NCBI RefSeq assembly: GCF_900221005.1
Contig: NZ_OBQI01000001.1
Location: forward strand, 1,071,255-1,135,254
Length of the DNA: 64,000 nt
Source of the DNA: Blastococcus aggregatus
Lineage (GTDB): Bacteria > Actinomycetota > Actinomycetes > Mycobacteriales > Geodermatophilaceae
Reading direction: 5' to 3'
The notes under the pieces are model-generated. The model saw only the letters and a program-made list of their open reading frames with translations, was not told where the DNA came from and did no database searches. The translations under genes were made by a program, and so were the position numbers. Numbering within the stretch: position 1 is the stretch's first letter; every line of letters starts with the position of its first letter. Below are positions 54,112-61,947 of the stretch, one piece after another.

Positions 54112-54966
54112 TCAGCGCAGCAGTTTGGACATCCGCCGGTCGGCGAGCGGCTTGCCACCGGTCTGGCAGGTCGGGCAGTACTGCAGCGAGGTGTCGGCGA
54201 AGCTGACCTCGCGCACCGTGTCGCCGCAGACCGGGCAGGGCAGGCCGGTGCGGGCGTGCACCTGCAGCCCGGAGCGCTTCTCGCCCTTCATCGTCGCCGC
54301 GCGCTGACCCACCTGGCGCTCGAGCGCGTCGGTCAGCGTGCCGCGGACGGCCTCGAAGAGACGGACCAGTTCGTCGTCCTTGAGCTTGTCGGCGCCCTTG
54401 AACGGCGAGAGCCGGGCCGCGTGCAGGATCTCGTCGGAGTAGGCGTTGCCGATGCCGGCGAGCAGCGTCTGGTCGGTGAGCGCGCCCTTGAGCTGGCCCG
54501 AGCGGCCCTTCATCAGCGCGGCGAAGGCCTCCAGGTCCACCTCGAGGGCGTCGGGACCCAGCCGCGCGATGCCCGGCACCTCCGCCGGCGAGCGCACCAC
54601 GTAGATCGCCAGACCCTTGCGCGTGCCCTGCTCGGTGAGGTCGAAGCCGTTCCCGTCATCCAGATGGACGCGCAGCGCGAGCGGGCCCTTGCCCGGCTTG
54701 GGCGGCGCGGTCGGCAGGTTCTCCCGCCAGTGCAGCCACCCGGCGCGGGCCAGGTGGACGACGAGGTGCAGGCCGGAGACGTCGAGGTCGAGGAACTTGC
54801 CGTGCCGGCCGGCGCCGGTGATCTCCAGGCCGCCGAGCGCGGACAGCGGCGGGTCGAAGGTCTTGATCGCCTGCACGGCGGCGAGGTCGGCGCGGGTGAG
54901 CACCCGCCCCACCGCGTCGGCGCGCAGGAAGGCGGCCAGCGCCTCCACCTCGGGCAACTCGGGCAT
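54112..54966 (-). CDS. Formamidopyrimidine-DNA glycosylase family protein (Fpg/Nei)
   Basis: Base-excision repair of oxidised purines or pyrimidines. The 284-aa product begins MPELPEVE (catalytic Pro2 and Glu3), has the conserved lysine in GRHGKFL, the H2TH DNA-binding helix region (GIGNAYSDEILHAARLSPF) and a C-terminal zinc finger with CPVCG and CPTCQ. The damage specificity (Fpg versus Nei) is uncertain; the finger here ends TGGKPLADRRMSKLLR, longer than in standard Fpg. ATG at 54966 is 6 nt after GACAAT; the leader is shared with guaB1. Divergent from photolyase, making a small DNA-repair pair. Confidence 0.88.
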   Translation of the reverse strand: MPELPEVEALAAFLRADAVGRVLTRADLAAVQAIKTFDPPLSALGGLEITGAGRHGKFLDLDVSGLHLVVHLARAGWLHWRENLPTAPPKPGKGPLALRVHLDDGNGFDLTEQGTRKGLAIYVVRSPAEVPGIARLGPDALEVDLEAFAALMKGRSGQLKGALTDQTLLAGIGNAYSDEILHAARLSPFKGADKLKDDELVRLFEAVRGTLTDALERQVGQRAATMKGEKRSGLQVHARTGLPCPVCGDTVREVSFADTSLQYCPTCQTGGKPLADRRMSKLLR

Positions 54967-54971
54967 CGTGA

Positions 54972-54989
54972 CATTGTCGTCCTCCGGAC
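54972..54989 (-). promoter_or_regulatory. Leaderless-type promoter module of fpg (shared with guaB1)
   Basis: Exact 18-base copy, on this strand, of the sequence in front of guaB1 (2792-2809), with identical 6-nt spacing between GACAAT and the ATG. GTCC and GGAC flank GGA as a short inverted repeat. Confidence 0.45.
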
Positions 54990-55123
54990 TCCGACCGCGA
55001 CCAGGAGCCGTCCCCATCTGGGTGAAGCCGCTGCGTCGCGCCTGCGCGGGACCCTCCGGCCCCACTCGGCACGACCTGCCAGTTCCGCGTGCCATGCGCT
55101 GTGCCCCCTCCTACGCTCGACCG

Positions 55124-56485
55124 GTGCCCACGTCGCTGCTCTGGTTCCGGCGCGACCTACGGCTGCACGACCACCCCGCACTGCTGGCCGCCCGAGATGC
55201 GGCCGGCCCGGACGGTGACGTCGTCCCGGTGTTCGTGTTCGACGACCGGCTCTGGGGCCCCTCGGGCGAGCCCCGCCGCCGCTTCCTGCTCGACTGCCTG
55301 ACCGCCCTGGACGCCGACCTCGACGGGGCGCTGGTGCTGCGGTCCGGCGACCCGGCACGGGTGATCCCGCAACTCGCCCGCGAGGTGGGCGCGACCACCG
55401 TGCACGTCAGCGCCGACACCGGGCCCTACGGCCGGCAGCGCGACGCCGCGGTCGAGCGCGCGCTGGACGACGTCCCCCTGGTGCGCACCGGCTCCCCTTA
55501 CCTGGTCACCCCCGGCCGGGTCACCACCCGCACCGGCACGCCGTTCCAGGTGTTCTCGCCCTTCGCCCGGGCCTGGCGCGAGCACGGCTGGCGCGCCCCG
55601 GCCGGTGCGCCCGACGGCGTCCGCTGGCGCACCGGCGTCCGGTCCGACGACCCGCCCCCGGCACCCGAGGTCCTCGCCGACCTGCCGCCGGCCGGCGAGC
55701 GGGCCGCGCTCGAGGCGTGGGAGCGGTTCCGCGACGAGCGGCTGACCGGCTACGCCGAGGGCCGCAACCTGCCCGGCACGGCCGGGACCAGCCGCATGTC
55801 GGCCTACCTGAAGTACGGCTGCATCCACCCGCGCACGCTGGTCGCGGACCTGGCCGGCGAGGAGGGCGAGTCGGCCCGCCGCTACACCGACGAGCTGGCC
55901 TGGCGGGACTTCTACGCCGACGTGCTCTGGCACCGGCCCGGGTCGGCGCGCGAGTACCTCAAGCCGGAGCTGCAGGGGATGGGCTACGACAGCGGGCCCG
56001 AGGCCGAGGCGCTGGTGCGCGCCTGGCAGACCGGACGCACCGGCTTCCCGATCGTCGACGCCGGCATGCGCCAGCTGCTCGGCGAGGCCTACGTGCACAA
56101 CCGGGTGCGGATGATCGTCGCCTCCTTCCTGGTGAAGGACCTGCACCAGGAGTGGACCCTCGGTGCCCGGTGGTTCATGCAGCACCTGGTCGACGGCGAC
56201 CTGGCCAGCAACAACCACGGCTGGCAGTGGGTCGCGGGCACGGGCACCGACGCCTCGCCGTACTACCGGGTCTTCAACCCGATCACGCAGGGGAAGAAGT
56301 TCGACCCGGACGGCGCCTACGTGCAACGCTGGGTGCCGGAGCTGCGCGACCTCGACCCGAAGCACGTGCACGAACCGTGGACCGCACCCGGCGGCATCCC
56401 GGCCGGCTATCCCGAGCCGGTCGTCGACCACGCGCACGAGCGCCAGGTCTCCCTCGACCGCTACGCGGCCGTCCGCGCGCGCTGA
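55124..56485 (+). CDS. phr: Deoxyribodipyrimidine photolyase (class I)
   Basis: Uses blue light to split cyclobutane pyrimidine dimers. The 453-aa protein has the N-terminal antenna domain (LLWFRRDLRLHDHPALLAA) and the C-terminal FAD-binding domain: GTSRMSAYLKYGCIHPR, ELAWRDFYADVLW, TGFPIVDAGMRQL, MIVASFLVKDL and NNHGWQWVAGTGTDASPY. These match class I CPD photolyases; a (6-4) specificity cannot be excluded by eye. GTG start 6 nt after TACGCT (leaderless type). Light-damage repair fits a surface- or desert-dwelling actinomycete. Confidence 0.94.
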   Translation: MPTSLLWFRRDLRLHDHPALLAARDAAGPDGDVVPVFVFDDRLWGPSGEPRRRFLLDCLTALDADLDGALVLRSGDPARVIPQLAREVGATTVHVSADTGPYGRQRDAAVERALDDVPLVRTGSPYLVTPGRVTTRTGTPFQVFSPFARAWREHGWRAPAGAPDGVRWRTGVRSDDPPPAPEVLADLPPAGERAALEAWERFRDERLTGYAEGRNLPGTAGTSRMSAYLKYGCIHPRTLVADLAGEEGESARRYTDELAWRDFYADVLWHRPGSAREYLKPELQGMGYDSGPEAEALVRAWQTGRTGFPIVDAGMRQLLGEAYVHNRVRMIVASFLVKDLHQEWTLGARWFMQHLVDGDLASNNHGWQWVAGTGTDASPYYRVFNPITQGKKFDPDGAYVQRWVPELRDLDPKHVHEPWTAPGGIPAGYPEPVVDHAHERQVSLDRYAAVRAR

Positions 56486-56486
56486 G

Positions 56487-56957
56487 TCAGGCGCCGCGCA
56501 GTCGCGGCGCCGCAGCGGCCGCGTCCCGGACCGTCGAGGGGTCGGCGGCCAGCGTCCGCCCCCACCCGACCAGCCCGGCGACGTCGATCCCGTGCGGCGG
56601 CGTGTCGGCGTACGGGACGACGTTGCCGACGCCCCGCTCCAGCAGCGTGACCGCACCCCGTGCGTTGCCTCGGGCGGCGTGGGTGAGGCCGACGGCGAGC
56701 TGGGCCAGGCCGCGCCACAGCTGCCGCTCCTCCGGCACCGAGGACTTCCACGCGTCCTCGAGCACCTCGTGCGCGTGGAACGGGCGGCCCGCGTCCAGCA
56801 GCGCCTGCGCCTCGGCCAGCGCGACCAGGGGCGCGCGGACGATCCCCTCCGGCGCGCGGGGCTCACCGACCGCGTCGTGCGGCAGCGGCCGGCCGAGCGC
56901 GTCGCGGGGCCGTGCGTTGCGGGCCCGGCCCTCGTCGTCCCGGTCGCGCGTGGTCAC
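56487..56957 (-). CDS. DUF309 protein
   Basis: A 156-aa soluble helical protein. LLDAGRPFHAHEVLEDAWKSSVPEERQLWRGLAQLAVGLTH is the DUF309 signature, with conserved His, Glu and Trp that may form a metal or ligand site; function unknown. GTG start at 56957 with AGGA upstream. Its stop lies one base from the photolyase stop (convergent). The upstream gap holds the SigK-like promoter of the DUF4397 gene. Confidence 0.85.
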   Translation of the reverse strand: MTTRDRDDEGRARNARPRDALGRPLPHDAVGEPRAPEGIVRAPLVALAEAQALLDAGRPFHAHEVLEDAWKSSVPEERQLWRGLAQLAVGLTHAARGNARGAVTLLERGVGNVVPYADTPPHGIDVAGLVGWGRTLAADPSTVRDAAAAAPRLRGA

Positions 56958-56961
56958 GGGC

Positions 56962-56990
56962 CCATCCTGCACCCGATGAGGCGACCGAAA
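56962..56990 (+). promoter_or_regulatory. SigK-like promoter upstream of the DUF4397 gene
   Basis: CCATCC (56962-56967), a 17-bp spacer, then CCGAAA (56985-56990). From memory the mycobacterial SigK promoter is CCATCC-N16/17-CCGAAT, so five of six -10 bases match. An ECF sigma factor with RskA-type anti-sigma is encoded 1.6 kb downstream. Predicted 5' leader of roughly 80 nt. Confidence 0.5.
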
Positions 56991-57077
56991 GAAGTTCTGT
57001 TTTCAACTGCATCCGTACCGGGAGCCGCCCAGGAAGGAGTGGATGACAGGCACCACCCCCCTCTGGAAGGACGATCC

Positions 57078-57896
57078 ATGAGCACCCTGCGCACCCTCGG
57101 CAGCGCCGCCGGCGCGGCTGCCGTCGTCGGCGGTCTGGTCCTCGTCGCCACCCCGGCGACCGCGGCCGAGACCGCCACCGTCTCGGTCCTGCACGGCATC
57201 CCGAACACGCCGGTCGACGTCTACGCCAACGGCGAGCGCCTGATCGACGACTTCCAGCCCGGCACGCTGACCGACGCGCTGACCCTCCCCGCGGGCGCCT
57301 ACGACCTGGCGATCTTCCCGGCCGACGCCGCCGACGGCTCCGGTGAGCCGCTGCTCAAGGCCGACGACGTCGCCGTCCCGGCCGGCGCCAACGCCACCGT
57401 GGTCGCGCACCTCAAGGAGGACGGCACCCCGACGCTGACGCCGTTCGTCAACGACACCTCCGCCGTCCCGGCCGGCCAGGCCCGCGTGACCGTGCGCCAC
57501 ACCGCCGCGGCCCCCGCCGTCGACGTGCGCGCCGGTGGCACCCCGGTCGTCCAGGGGCTGACCAACCCCGACGAGGCGACGCTGACCGTGCCGGCCAGCA
57601 CGATCACCGCCGACGTCACCCTCGCGGGCACCGACACCGTCGCGATCGGCCCGGCCGACCTGACCCTGGCCGAGGGCACCTCGACCATCGTCTACGCCTG
57701 GGGCAACGGTGAGGCCGGCTACGACCTCGCCGTCCAGACGATCAGCGGCATGCACTCCATGCCCGCCGGCGTCCCCGGTGGCTCGGCCGGCCTGGCCGAC
57801 GACAGCTCCTCGCTGCCGATGGTCGCCGCGCTCTCCGTCGCCGGCCTCGCCGTCGCCGGTGCCGGTGCCGCCCGCGTCGCCCGCAACCGCGGCTGA
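57078..57896 (+). CDS. Secreted DUF4397 surface protein with C-terminal anchor
   Basis: A 272-aa exported protein. Signal peptide at residues 1-29 ending ATPATAAE. The mature part has DUF4397 beta-sheet units (VSVLHGIPNTPVDVYANG; a related VTVRHTAAAPAVDVRAGG), each about 100 residues. The C-terminus is sorting-signal-like: LPMVA, a hydrophobic helix, then RVARNRG. A class F sortase gene lies 13 nt downstream, so it is the likely substrate, though LPMVA is not the standard LPXTG. ATG at 57078 follows AAGGA. A SigK-like promoter sits upstream. Confidence 0.87.
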   Translation: MSTLRTLGSAAGAAAVVGGLVLVATPATAAETATVSVLHGIPNTPVDVYANGERLIDDFQPGTLTDALTLPAGAYDLAIFPADAADGSGEPLLKADDVAVPAGANATVVAHLKEDGTPTLTPFVNDTSAVPAGQARVTVRHTAAAPAVDVRAGGTPVVQGLTNPDEATLTVPASTITADVTLAGTDTVAIGPADLTLAEGTSTIVYAWGNGEAGYDLAVQTISGMHSMPAGVPGGSAGLADDSSSLPMVAALSVAGLAVAGAGAARVARNRG

Positions 57897-57909
57897 CCGG
57901 ACCAGTTCC

Positions 57910-58563
57910 GTGCGACCCGCCGCCGCCTCCGCCGTCCTGGGCCTCGCCCTGGCCGTCGGCGCCCCGACCGCCTGGGCGCTGACCCGGCCGGAGCCGGCGG
58001 CGGGCATCCCGGTGGAGCAGGCTCTCCCCGCGCCGGCCGCCCCGGCCGGCGCGGGGGACCTGCCCACCCTCCCGACCGTCACCGCCCGGGACGCCGCCCC
58101 CGCGGCGGCCCAGGCCGCCCCCGCACCGGCCCGCATCAGCGTGCCGGCGTGGGGCGTGGACGCCCCCGTCGACGCCGTCGGCATCGCCGCCGACGGTCAG
58201 ATGGAGCTCCCCGAGGACGTCTCCCGCGTCGGCTGGTACCGGTTCGGGCCGACCCCCGGCGCCGACGGCTCGGCCGTGCTGGCCGGCCACGTCGACGACC
58301 GCGAGCAGGGCCCCGGCGCCCTGTTCCCGCTGACGGACGCCGCGGTGGGTGACGAGGTGACCGTCACCGACGCCGCTGGGACCGCGACGCGCTGGCGGGT
58401 GGTCTCCCGCGAGGTGATCACCAAGCAGGCGCTGCCGCTGGACCGGCTGTTCGCCCGCGACGGCGCCCCACGGCTCACCCTGATCACCTGCGGCGGGCCG
58501 TTCCTGCCCGAGTTCCGCAGTTATCGCGACAACGTCGTCGTGGTCGCGGAGCCGGCGCCGTGA
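57910..58563 (+). CDS. Class F sortase
   Basis: A 217-aa membrane-anchored transpeptidase. An N-terminal hydrophobic helix (VLGLALAVGAPTAWAL) and Ala/Pro linker lead to the sortase domain: catalytic His127 (LAGHVDD), Cys194 (LTLITCGG) and Arg in FRSYRD. The VGWYRFGPTPGADGSAVLAGHVD block is typical of class F. Its natural partner is probably the DUF4397 protein immediately upstream. GTG start. The stop overlaps a possible GTG start of the sigma gene. Confidence 0.9.
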   Translation: MRPAAASAVLGLALAVGAPTAWALTRPEPAAGIPVEQALPAPAAPAGAGDLPTLPTVTARDAAPAAAQAAPAPARISVPAWGVDAPVDAVGIAADGQMELPEDVSRVGWYRFGPTPGADGSAVLAGHVDDREQGPGALFPLTDAAVGDEVTVTDAAGTATRWRVVSREVITKQALPLDRLFARDGAPRLTLITCGGPFLPEFRSYRDNVVVVAEPAP

Positions 58564-58610
58564 GCGGGGCGCTGGCCCTGCGCAGCCCGATCCTGGGTAG
58601 CGTTCGGGGC

Positions 58611-59207
58611 GTGGATCACGTACCGGGGACGCGCAGCGGCGTCGATCCGGACGACGCCGAGGTCGGCCGGCGCTTCGCCGCCGGCGACGAGCAGGCGCTC
58701 GCCTGGGCCTACGAACGCTGGGCGGGGCAGGTGCACGGCATGGCGGTGCGGGCCTTCGGTCCGGGGCCGGACGCCGAGGACGTGACCCAGCAGGTGTTCG
58801 TCGCCGCCTGGACCGGCCGCGCGCGGTTCCGCCCCGACGACTCGCCGCTGCCGGCCTGGCTGGTGGGCATCTGCCGGCACAAGATCGCCGACGCCTGGGC
58901 CCGCCGCGACAAGCACCGCCGCGAGGCGGAGGCCGCGATGACCGAGGCGCAGGCCCGGCCCGGCGGCCCGGTCACCGCCGGCGTCGACACCGCCGCGACC
59001 GACCGGGTGCTGCTGCTCGACGAGCTGGACCACCTGGGCCAGCCGCAGCGCGGCATCATCGAGCTCGCATTCTTCGAGGACCTCACCCACGCGCAGATCG
59101 CCGAACGCACCGGCCTGCCGCTGGGCACGATCAAGAGCCACATCCGGCGCACACTGGAGCGCCTGCGGACCCGGTTGGAGGTGGACGGTGCAGCACTGCA
59201 CGCCTGA
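58611..59207 (+). CDS. ECF sigma factor (SigK-like)
   Basis: A 198-aa extracytoplasmic-function sigma factor: region 2 (AYERWAGQVHGMAVRAFGPGPDAEDVTQQVFVAAW) and region 4 (LPQPQRGIIELAFF-like; THAQIAERTGLPLGTIKSHIRRTLERLR). Pairing with an RskA-type anti-sigma suggests the SigK group. The GTG at 58611 is chosen because TAGCGT stands 7 nt upstream; a GTG at 58560 overlapping the sortase stop would add 17 residues. Overlaps the anti-sigma gene by 20 nt. Probably drives the DUF4397-sortase genes. Confidence 0.9.
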   Translation: MDHVPGTRSGVDPDDAEVGRRFAAGDEQALAWAYERWAGQVHGMAVRAFGPGPDAEDVTQQVFVAAWTGRARFRPDDSPLPAWLVGICRHKIADAWARRDKHRREAEAAMTEAQARPGGPVTAGVDTAATDRVLLLDELDHLGQPQRGIIELAFFEDLTHAQIAERTGLPLGTIKSHIRRTLERLRTRLEVDGAALHA

Positions 59208-59946
59208 ACAGCTCGCCCTCGCGGCACTGCAGGAGCCCCTGCCCGCGTCCGACGCCGCACACCTCGACGGGTGCGGCACCTGCCGCGCCGAGGTGGCCGC
59301 CCTGCGCCGCGCCCCCGACCTGCTCTCGGTCCCGCAGCTCGCCGCTCCCGGCGCCGCGGTCCCGCCCCCTCCGCGGGTGTGGGACGCCATAGCGGCGGCC
59401 ACCGGCGTCACCGCCGTCCCCAGCCCGTCGGCCGAGCCGGCGCCCGCCCTGAGCTCGGTGCCCCCGCCCCCGGTGGAGCCGGACCACGGCGGCACCGTGG
59501 TGCCCTTCCGCTCCCGCCGGCGGCCCGTCCTGCTGGTGGCGGCCGCCGTCGTCGCCGGGGCCGTCGTCGGTGCCGGTGCGGTCGCGGTGGTGCAGTCCAC
59601 CGGTGCGGACGGCGACGCGGTGACCACCGTGGCCCTCGCCCCGCTGCCCGACGCCGATGCCTCCGGGGTCGCCGACGTCGTCGTCCGTGGGGACGGGTCG
59701 CGCGTGCTCGAGCTCGAGCTCGACGCACCCGCGCTCGAGGGCAGCTACTACGAGGTCTGGCTGATCGACCGGGCCGTGGACGGCATGTTCCCGCTCGGCG
59801 TCGTCACCCCCGGGACCCAGACCGTCGAGCTGCCGGCCGGGCTGGACCTGGCCGAGTTCCCGCTGCTCGACGTCTCCGTGGAGCCGCTGGACGGCGATCC
59901 GACGCACTCGGGGGTCTCGGTGGCCCGGGGGGATCTCGACGCCTGA
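59188..59946 (+). CDS. RskA-type anti-sigma factor
   Basis: A 252-aa membrane protein: an N-terminal zinc-containing anti-sigma domain with His25-xxx-Cys29-xx-Cys32 (HLDGCGTC), a Pro-rich linker, one TM helix (about residues 112-132), and an extracytoplasmic RskA domain (YYEVWLIDRAVDGMFPLGVVTPGTQTVELPAGLDL). It should hold the sigma factor inactive until released by proteolysis. GTG at 59188, GGAGG upstream; starts inside the sigma gene. Confidence 0.92.
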   Translation: MQHCTPEQLALAALQEPLPASDAAHLDGCGTCRAEVAALRRAPDLLSVPQLAAPGAAVPPPPRVWDAIAAATGVTAVPSPSAEPAPALSSVPPPPVEPDHGGTVVPFRSRRRPVLLVAAAVVAGAVVGAGAVAVVQSTGADGDAVTTVALAPLPDADASGVADVVVRGDGSRVLELELDAPALEGSYYEVWLIDRAVDGMFPLGVVTPGTQTVELPAGLDLAEFPLLDVSVEPLDGDPTHSGVSVARGDLDA

Positions 59947-59974
59947 CCGGGCGGCTCGCCTAGCGTTGCCCTCC

Positions 59975-61108
59975 GTGACGTCCTCGCCTCCCGGCCTCCT
60001 CCCGCACGACGACCTCGGCGCCGCCTGGCGCAAGGCGCGCCCCCGGCCCGCCGGGCGGCACCTGGACAGCGCGGCGAGCAGCCGGCAGAGCTCGCGGGCC
60101 CTGGAGGCAGCGGCGCACCACGCCCGGCACGAGGCGGAGCTCGGCGGGTACGTCGCCGCGCAGGCAGCGGAGAACCTCCTGCAGCAGGGCCGGTCGGTGA
60201 TCGGCGGGTTGGTCGGCATGGCGGCCGCCGACGTCGCCTTCGTCGAGTCGGCGCAGGCCGCGCTCTCCGCCCTGCTCACCGGCTGGCGGTTGCCGGCCGG
60301 ATCCCGGGTCGCCTGCCTGCCCGGGGAGTACGCGCCGAACATCGGGGCGCTCGGCGCCTACGGGCTGCGGCCCGAGCCGCTGCCGGTCGACGGCGCGGGC
60401 CGGGCCGACCTCGAGGGCGTGGAGCGGCTGCTGCGCACCGACCCGCCGCGGTTCGTGCACCTCGACCACGTCCCGAGCCATCGCGGGATCGTCCAGCCCG
60501 CCGCGGAGATCGCGGCCCTGTGCCGGGCGGCCGGGGTGCCGCTGGTGCTGGACGCCGCGCAGGCGCTGGGCCACGTGGACACCGACGTCGGGGCGGACGT
60601 CGTCTACGGGACCTCGCGGAAGTGGCTGGCCGGCCCGCGCGGCGTCGGCGTGCTGCTGGCCCGGCCGGCCATCACCGAAGAGCTCACGCCGGTGATGCCC
60701 GGCGGCGAGGACCTGCCGCCCATGCGTGCCTTCGAGAGCGCCGAGGGCCACATCGCCGGCCGGATCGGGCTGATCATGGCCGTCGGGGAGCACCTGGCCG
60801 CCGGGCCGGACCGGGCCCGGGAGCGGCTGACCGGGATCGGACGGGCGACCCGAGCACTCCTGGACGGCGCCGCGGGCTGGACGGTGATCGAGCCGGCCGA
60901 CGAGCCCAGCGCCACCACCACCCTCACGCCGCCGGACGGCGTCGACGTCGTCGCCACGCGGGCACGGCTGCTCGGCGAACACGGCATCGTGGTCAGCGCT
61001 CTGGGGCGGGAGCGCGCTCCGGGTGAGATGGCCGGCCCGGTGCTGCGCGTCTCGCCGCACCTCGACGTGACGCTCGAGGATCTCGAGGCCCTCGCCGAGG
61101 CCCTGTAG
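59975..61108 (+). CDS. PLP-dependent aminotransferase class V enzyme, EgtE-like
   Basis: A 377-aa fold-type I PLP enzyme with the Schiff-base lysine in YGTSRKWLAGPRG and the cofactor Asp in LVLDAAQALGHVD. The N-terminus (HLDSAASSRQSSRALEAAAHHARHEAELGGYVAAQAAE) closely resembles EgtE, the ergothioneine C-S lyase. The other egt genes are not in this window, so the assignment rests on sequence style; a cysteine-desulfurase-like enzyme is the alternative. GTG start 8 nt after TAGCGT. Just after the anti-sigma gene. Confidence 0.8.
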   Translation: MTSSPPGLLPHDDLGAAWRKARPRPAGRHLDSAASSRQSSRALEAAAHHARHEAELGGYVAAQAAENLLQQGRSVIGGLVGMAAADVAFVESAQAALSALLTGWRLPAGSRVACLPGEYAPNIGALGAYGLRPEPLPVDGAGRADLEGVERLLRTDPPRFVHLDHVPSHRGIVQPAAEIAALCRAAGVPLVLDAAQALGHVDTDVGADVVYGTSRKWLAGPRGVGVLLARPAITEELTPVMPGGEDLPPMRAFESAEGHIAGRIGLIMAVGEHLAAGPDRARERLTGIGRATRALLDGAAGWTVIEPADEPSATTTLTPPDGVDVVATRARLLGEHGIVVSALGRERAPGEMAGPVLRVSPHLDVTLEDLEALAEAL

Positions 61109-61117
61109 CGGGGCCGA

Positions 61118-61435
61118 TCAGTCCAACGGCTCCTCGTCGACCTGGACGTCGATCTTCGTGCTCTTGCCGACCGCGGTGACCGTCACGGTGACCCCGTACT
61201 CGACGGGGTCGTCGCCCGCGGTGAGGGTGCAGCGCGTGCTCGCCCCCTCCTCCTCGTCGAGACCCTCCGGGCAGGTGATGTCCGGCCGCGTGCCGACCTC
61301 CTTCTCGAGGGCGTCCTCCGCGGCATCGGCGACCTCCGCGTCCGAGAGGGAGCTGGTCCCCAGCGACACGGTGCCGCAGGCGGACAGCGTCGACACCGCA
61401 CCCGCCATCAGGACGAGCAGCAGGCGACGGGACAC
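61118..61435 (-). CDS. DUF4333 lipoprotein
   Basis: A 105-aa lipoprotein: signal and lipobox STLSACGT, then a DUF4333 domain with a disulfide-capable Cys pair (DITCPEGL and STRCTLTAGD) and the VEYGVTVTVTAV strand region. Found mostly in actinomycetes; function unknown, probably at the cell surface. GTG start with AAGGAG upstream. Convergent with the EgtE-like gene. Confidence 0.85.
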   Translation of the reverse strand: MSRRLLLVLMAGAVSTLSACGTVSLGTSSLSDAEVADAAEDALEKEVGTRPDITCPEGLDEEEGASTRCTLTAGDDPVEYGVTVTVTAVGKSTKIDVQVDEEPLD

Positions 61436-61527
61436 GACGCTCCTTCGGGGAGTGGGACGGACCTGGCGACCCTAGCCGCAGACGCCGCCGCCGGACACGG
61501 CCCTTGCGCCCGGCACGCGGGTGCTCC

Positions 61528-61554
61528 TATGGTTCATTACATGAGTAATGAACC
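61528..61554 (+). promoter_or_regulatory. GntR/YtrA operator overlapping the -10 box
   Basis: GGTTCATTAC (61531-61540) and GTAATGAACC (61545-61554) form a perfect 10-bp inverted repeat around ATGA. It overlaps TATGGT (61528-61533), a plausible -10 box with TTGCGC 18 bp upstream. Repression by the GntR protein encoded 30 nt downstream is likely. Confidence 0.8.
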
Positions 61555-61584
61555 CAGGGACCGCACCCGCCCTGGAATCGGCCG

Positions 61585-61947
61585 GTGAACGAGGACGCCG
61601 GTCCCATCTTCCGCCAGGTCGCGGCGGAGATCGAGAACGCGATCGTCGACGGCTCCCTCGCCGAGGAGAGCCAGGCCCCCTCGTCCAACGAGCTGGCCGC
61701 ATTCCACCGGATCAACCCCGCGACCGCGGCCAAGGGCCTGAACCAGCTGGTCGCCGACGGGGTCCTCACGAAGAGACGAGGAGTCGGGATGTTCGTGGCC
61801 ACCGGCGCCCGCGAGCAGCTGCTCAAGCGGCGGCGCGGCGAGTTCGCCGACCAGTACGTCCGCCCCCTGATGACCGAGGCGCAGAAGCTCGGCATCTCCG
61901 CCGGCGAGCTCGCCGCCATGATCGACGACTGGACGAACCAGCGATGA
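61585..61947 (+). CDS. GntR-family regulator, YtrA subfamily
   Basis: A 120-aa short GntR protein: winged helix (PSSNELAAFHRINPATAAKGLNQLVADGVLTKRRGVGMFV) and only a short C-terminal helical tail, the mark of the YtrA group that controls ABC transporter operons. GTG start. Its stop overlaps the ATPase start (ATGA). Probably binds the perfect inverted repeat in its own promoter and senses cell-envelope signals. Confidence 0.93.
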   Translation: MNEDAGPIFRQVAAEIENAIVDGSLAEESQAPSSNELAAFHRINPATAAKGLNQLVADGVLTKRRGVGMFVATGAREQLLKRRRGEFADQYVRPLMTEAQKLGISAGELAAMIDDWTNQR

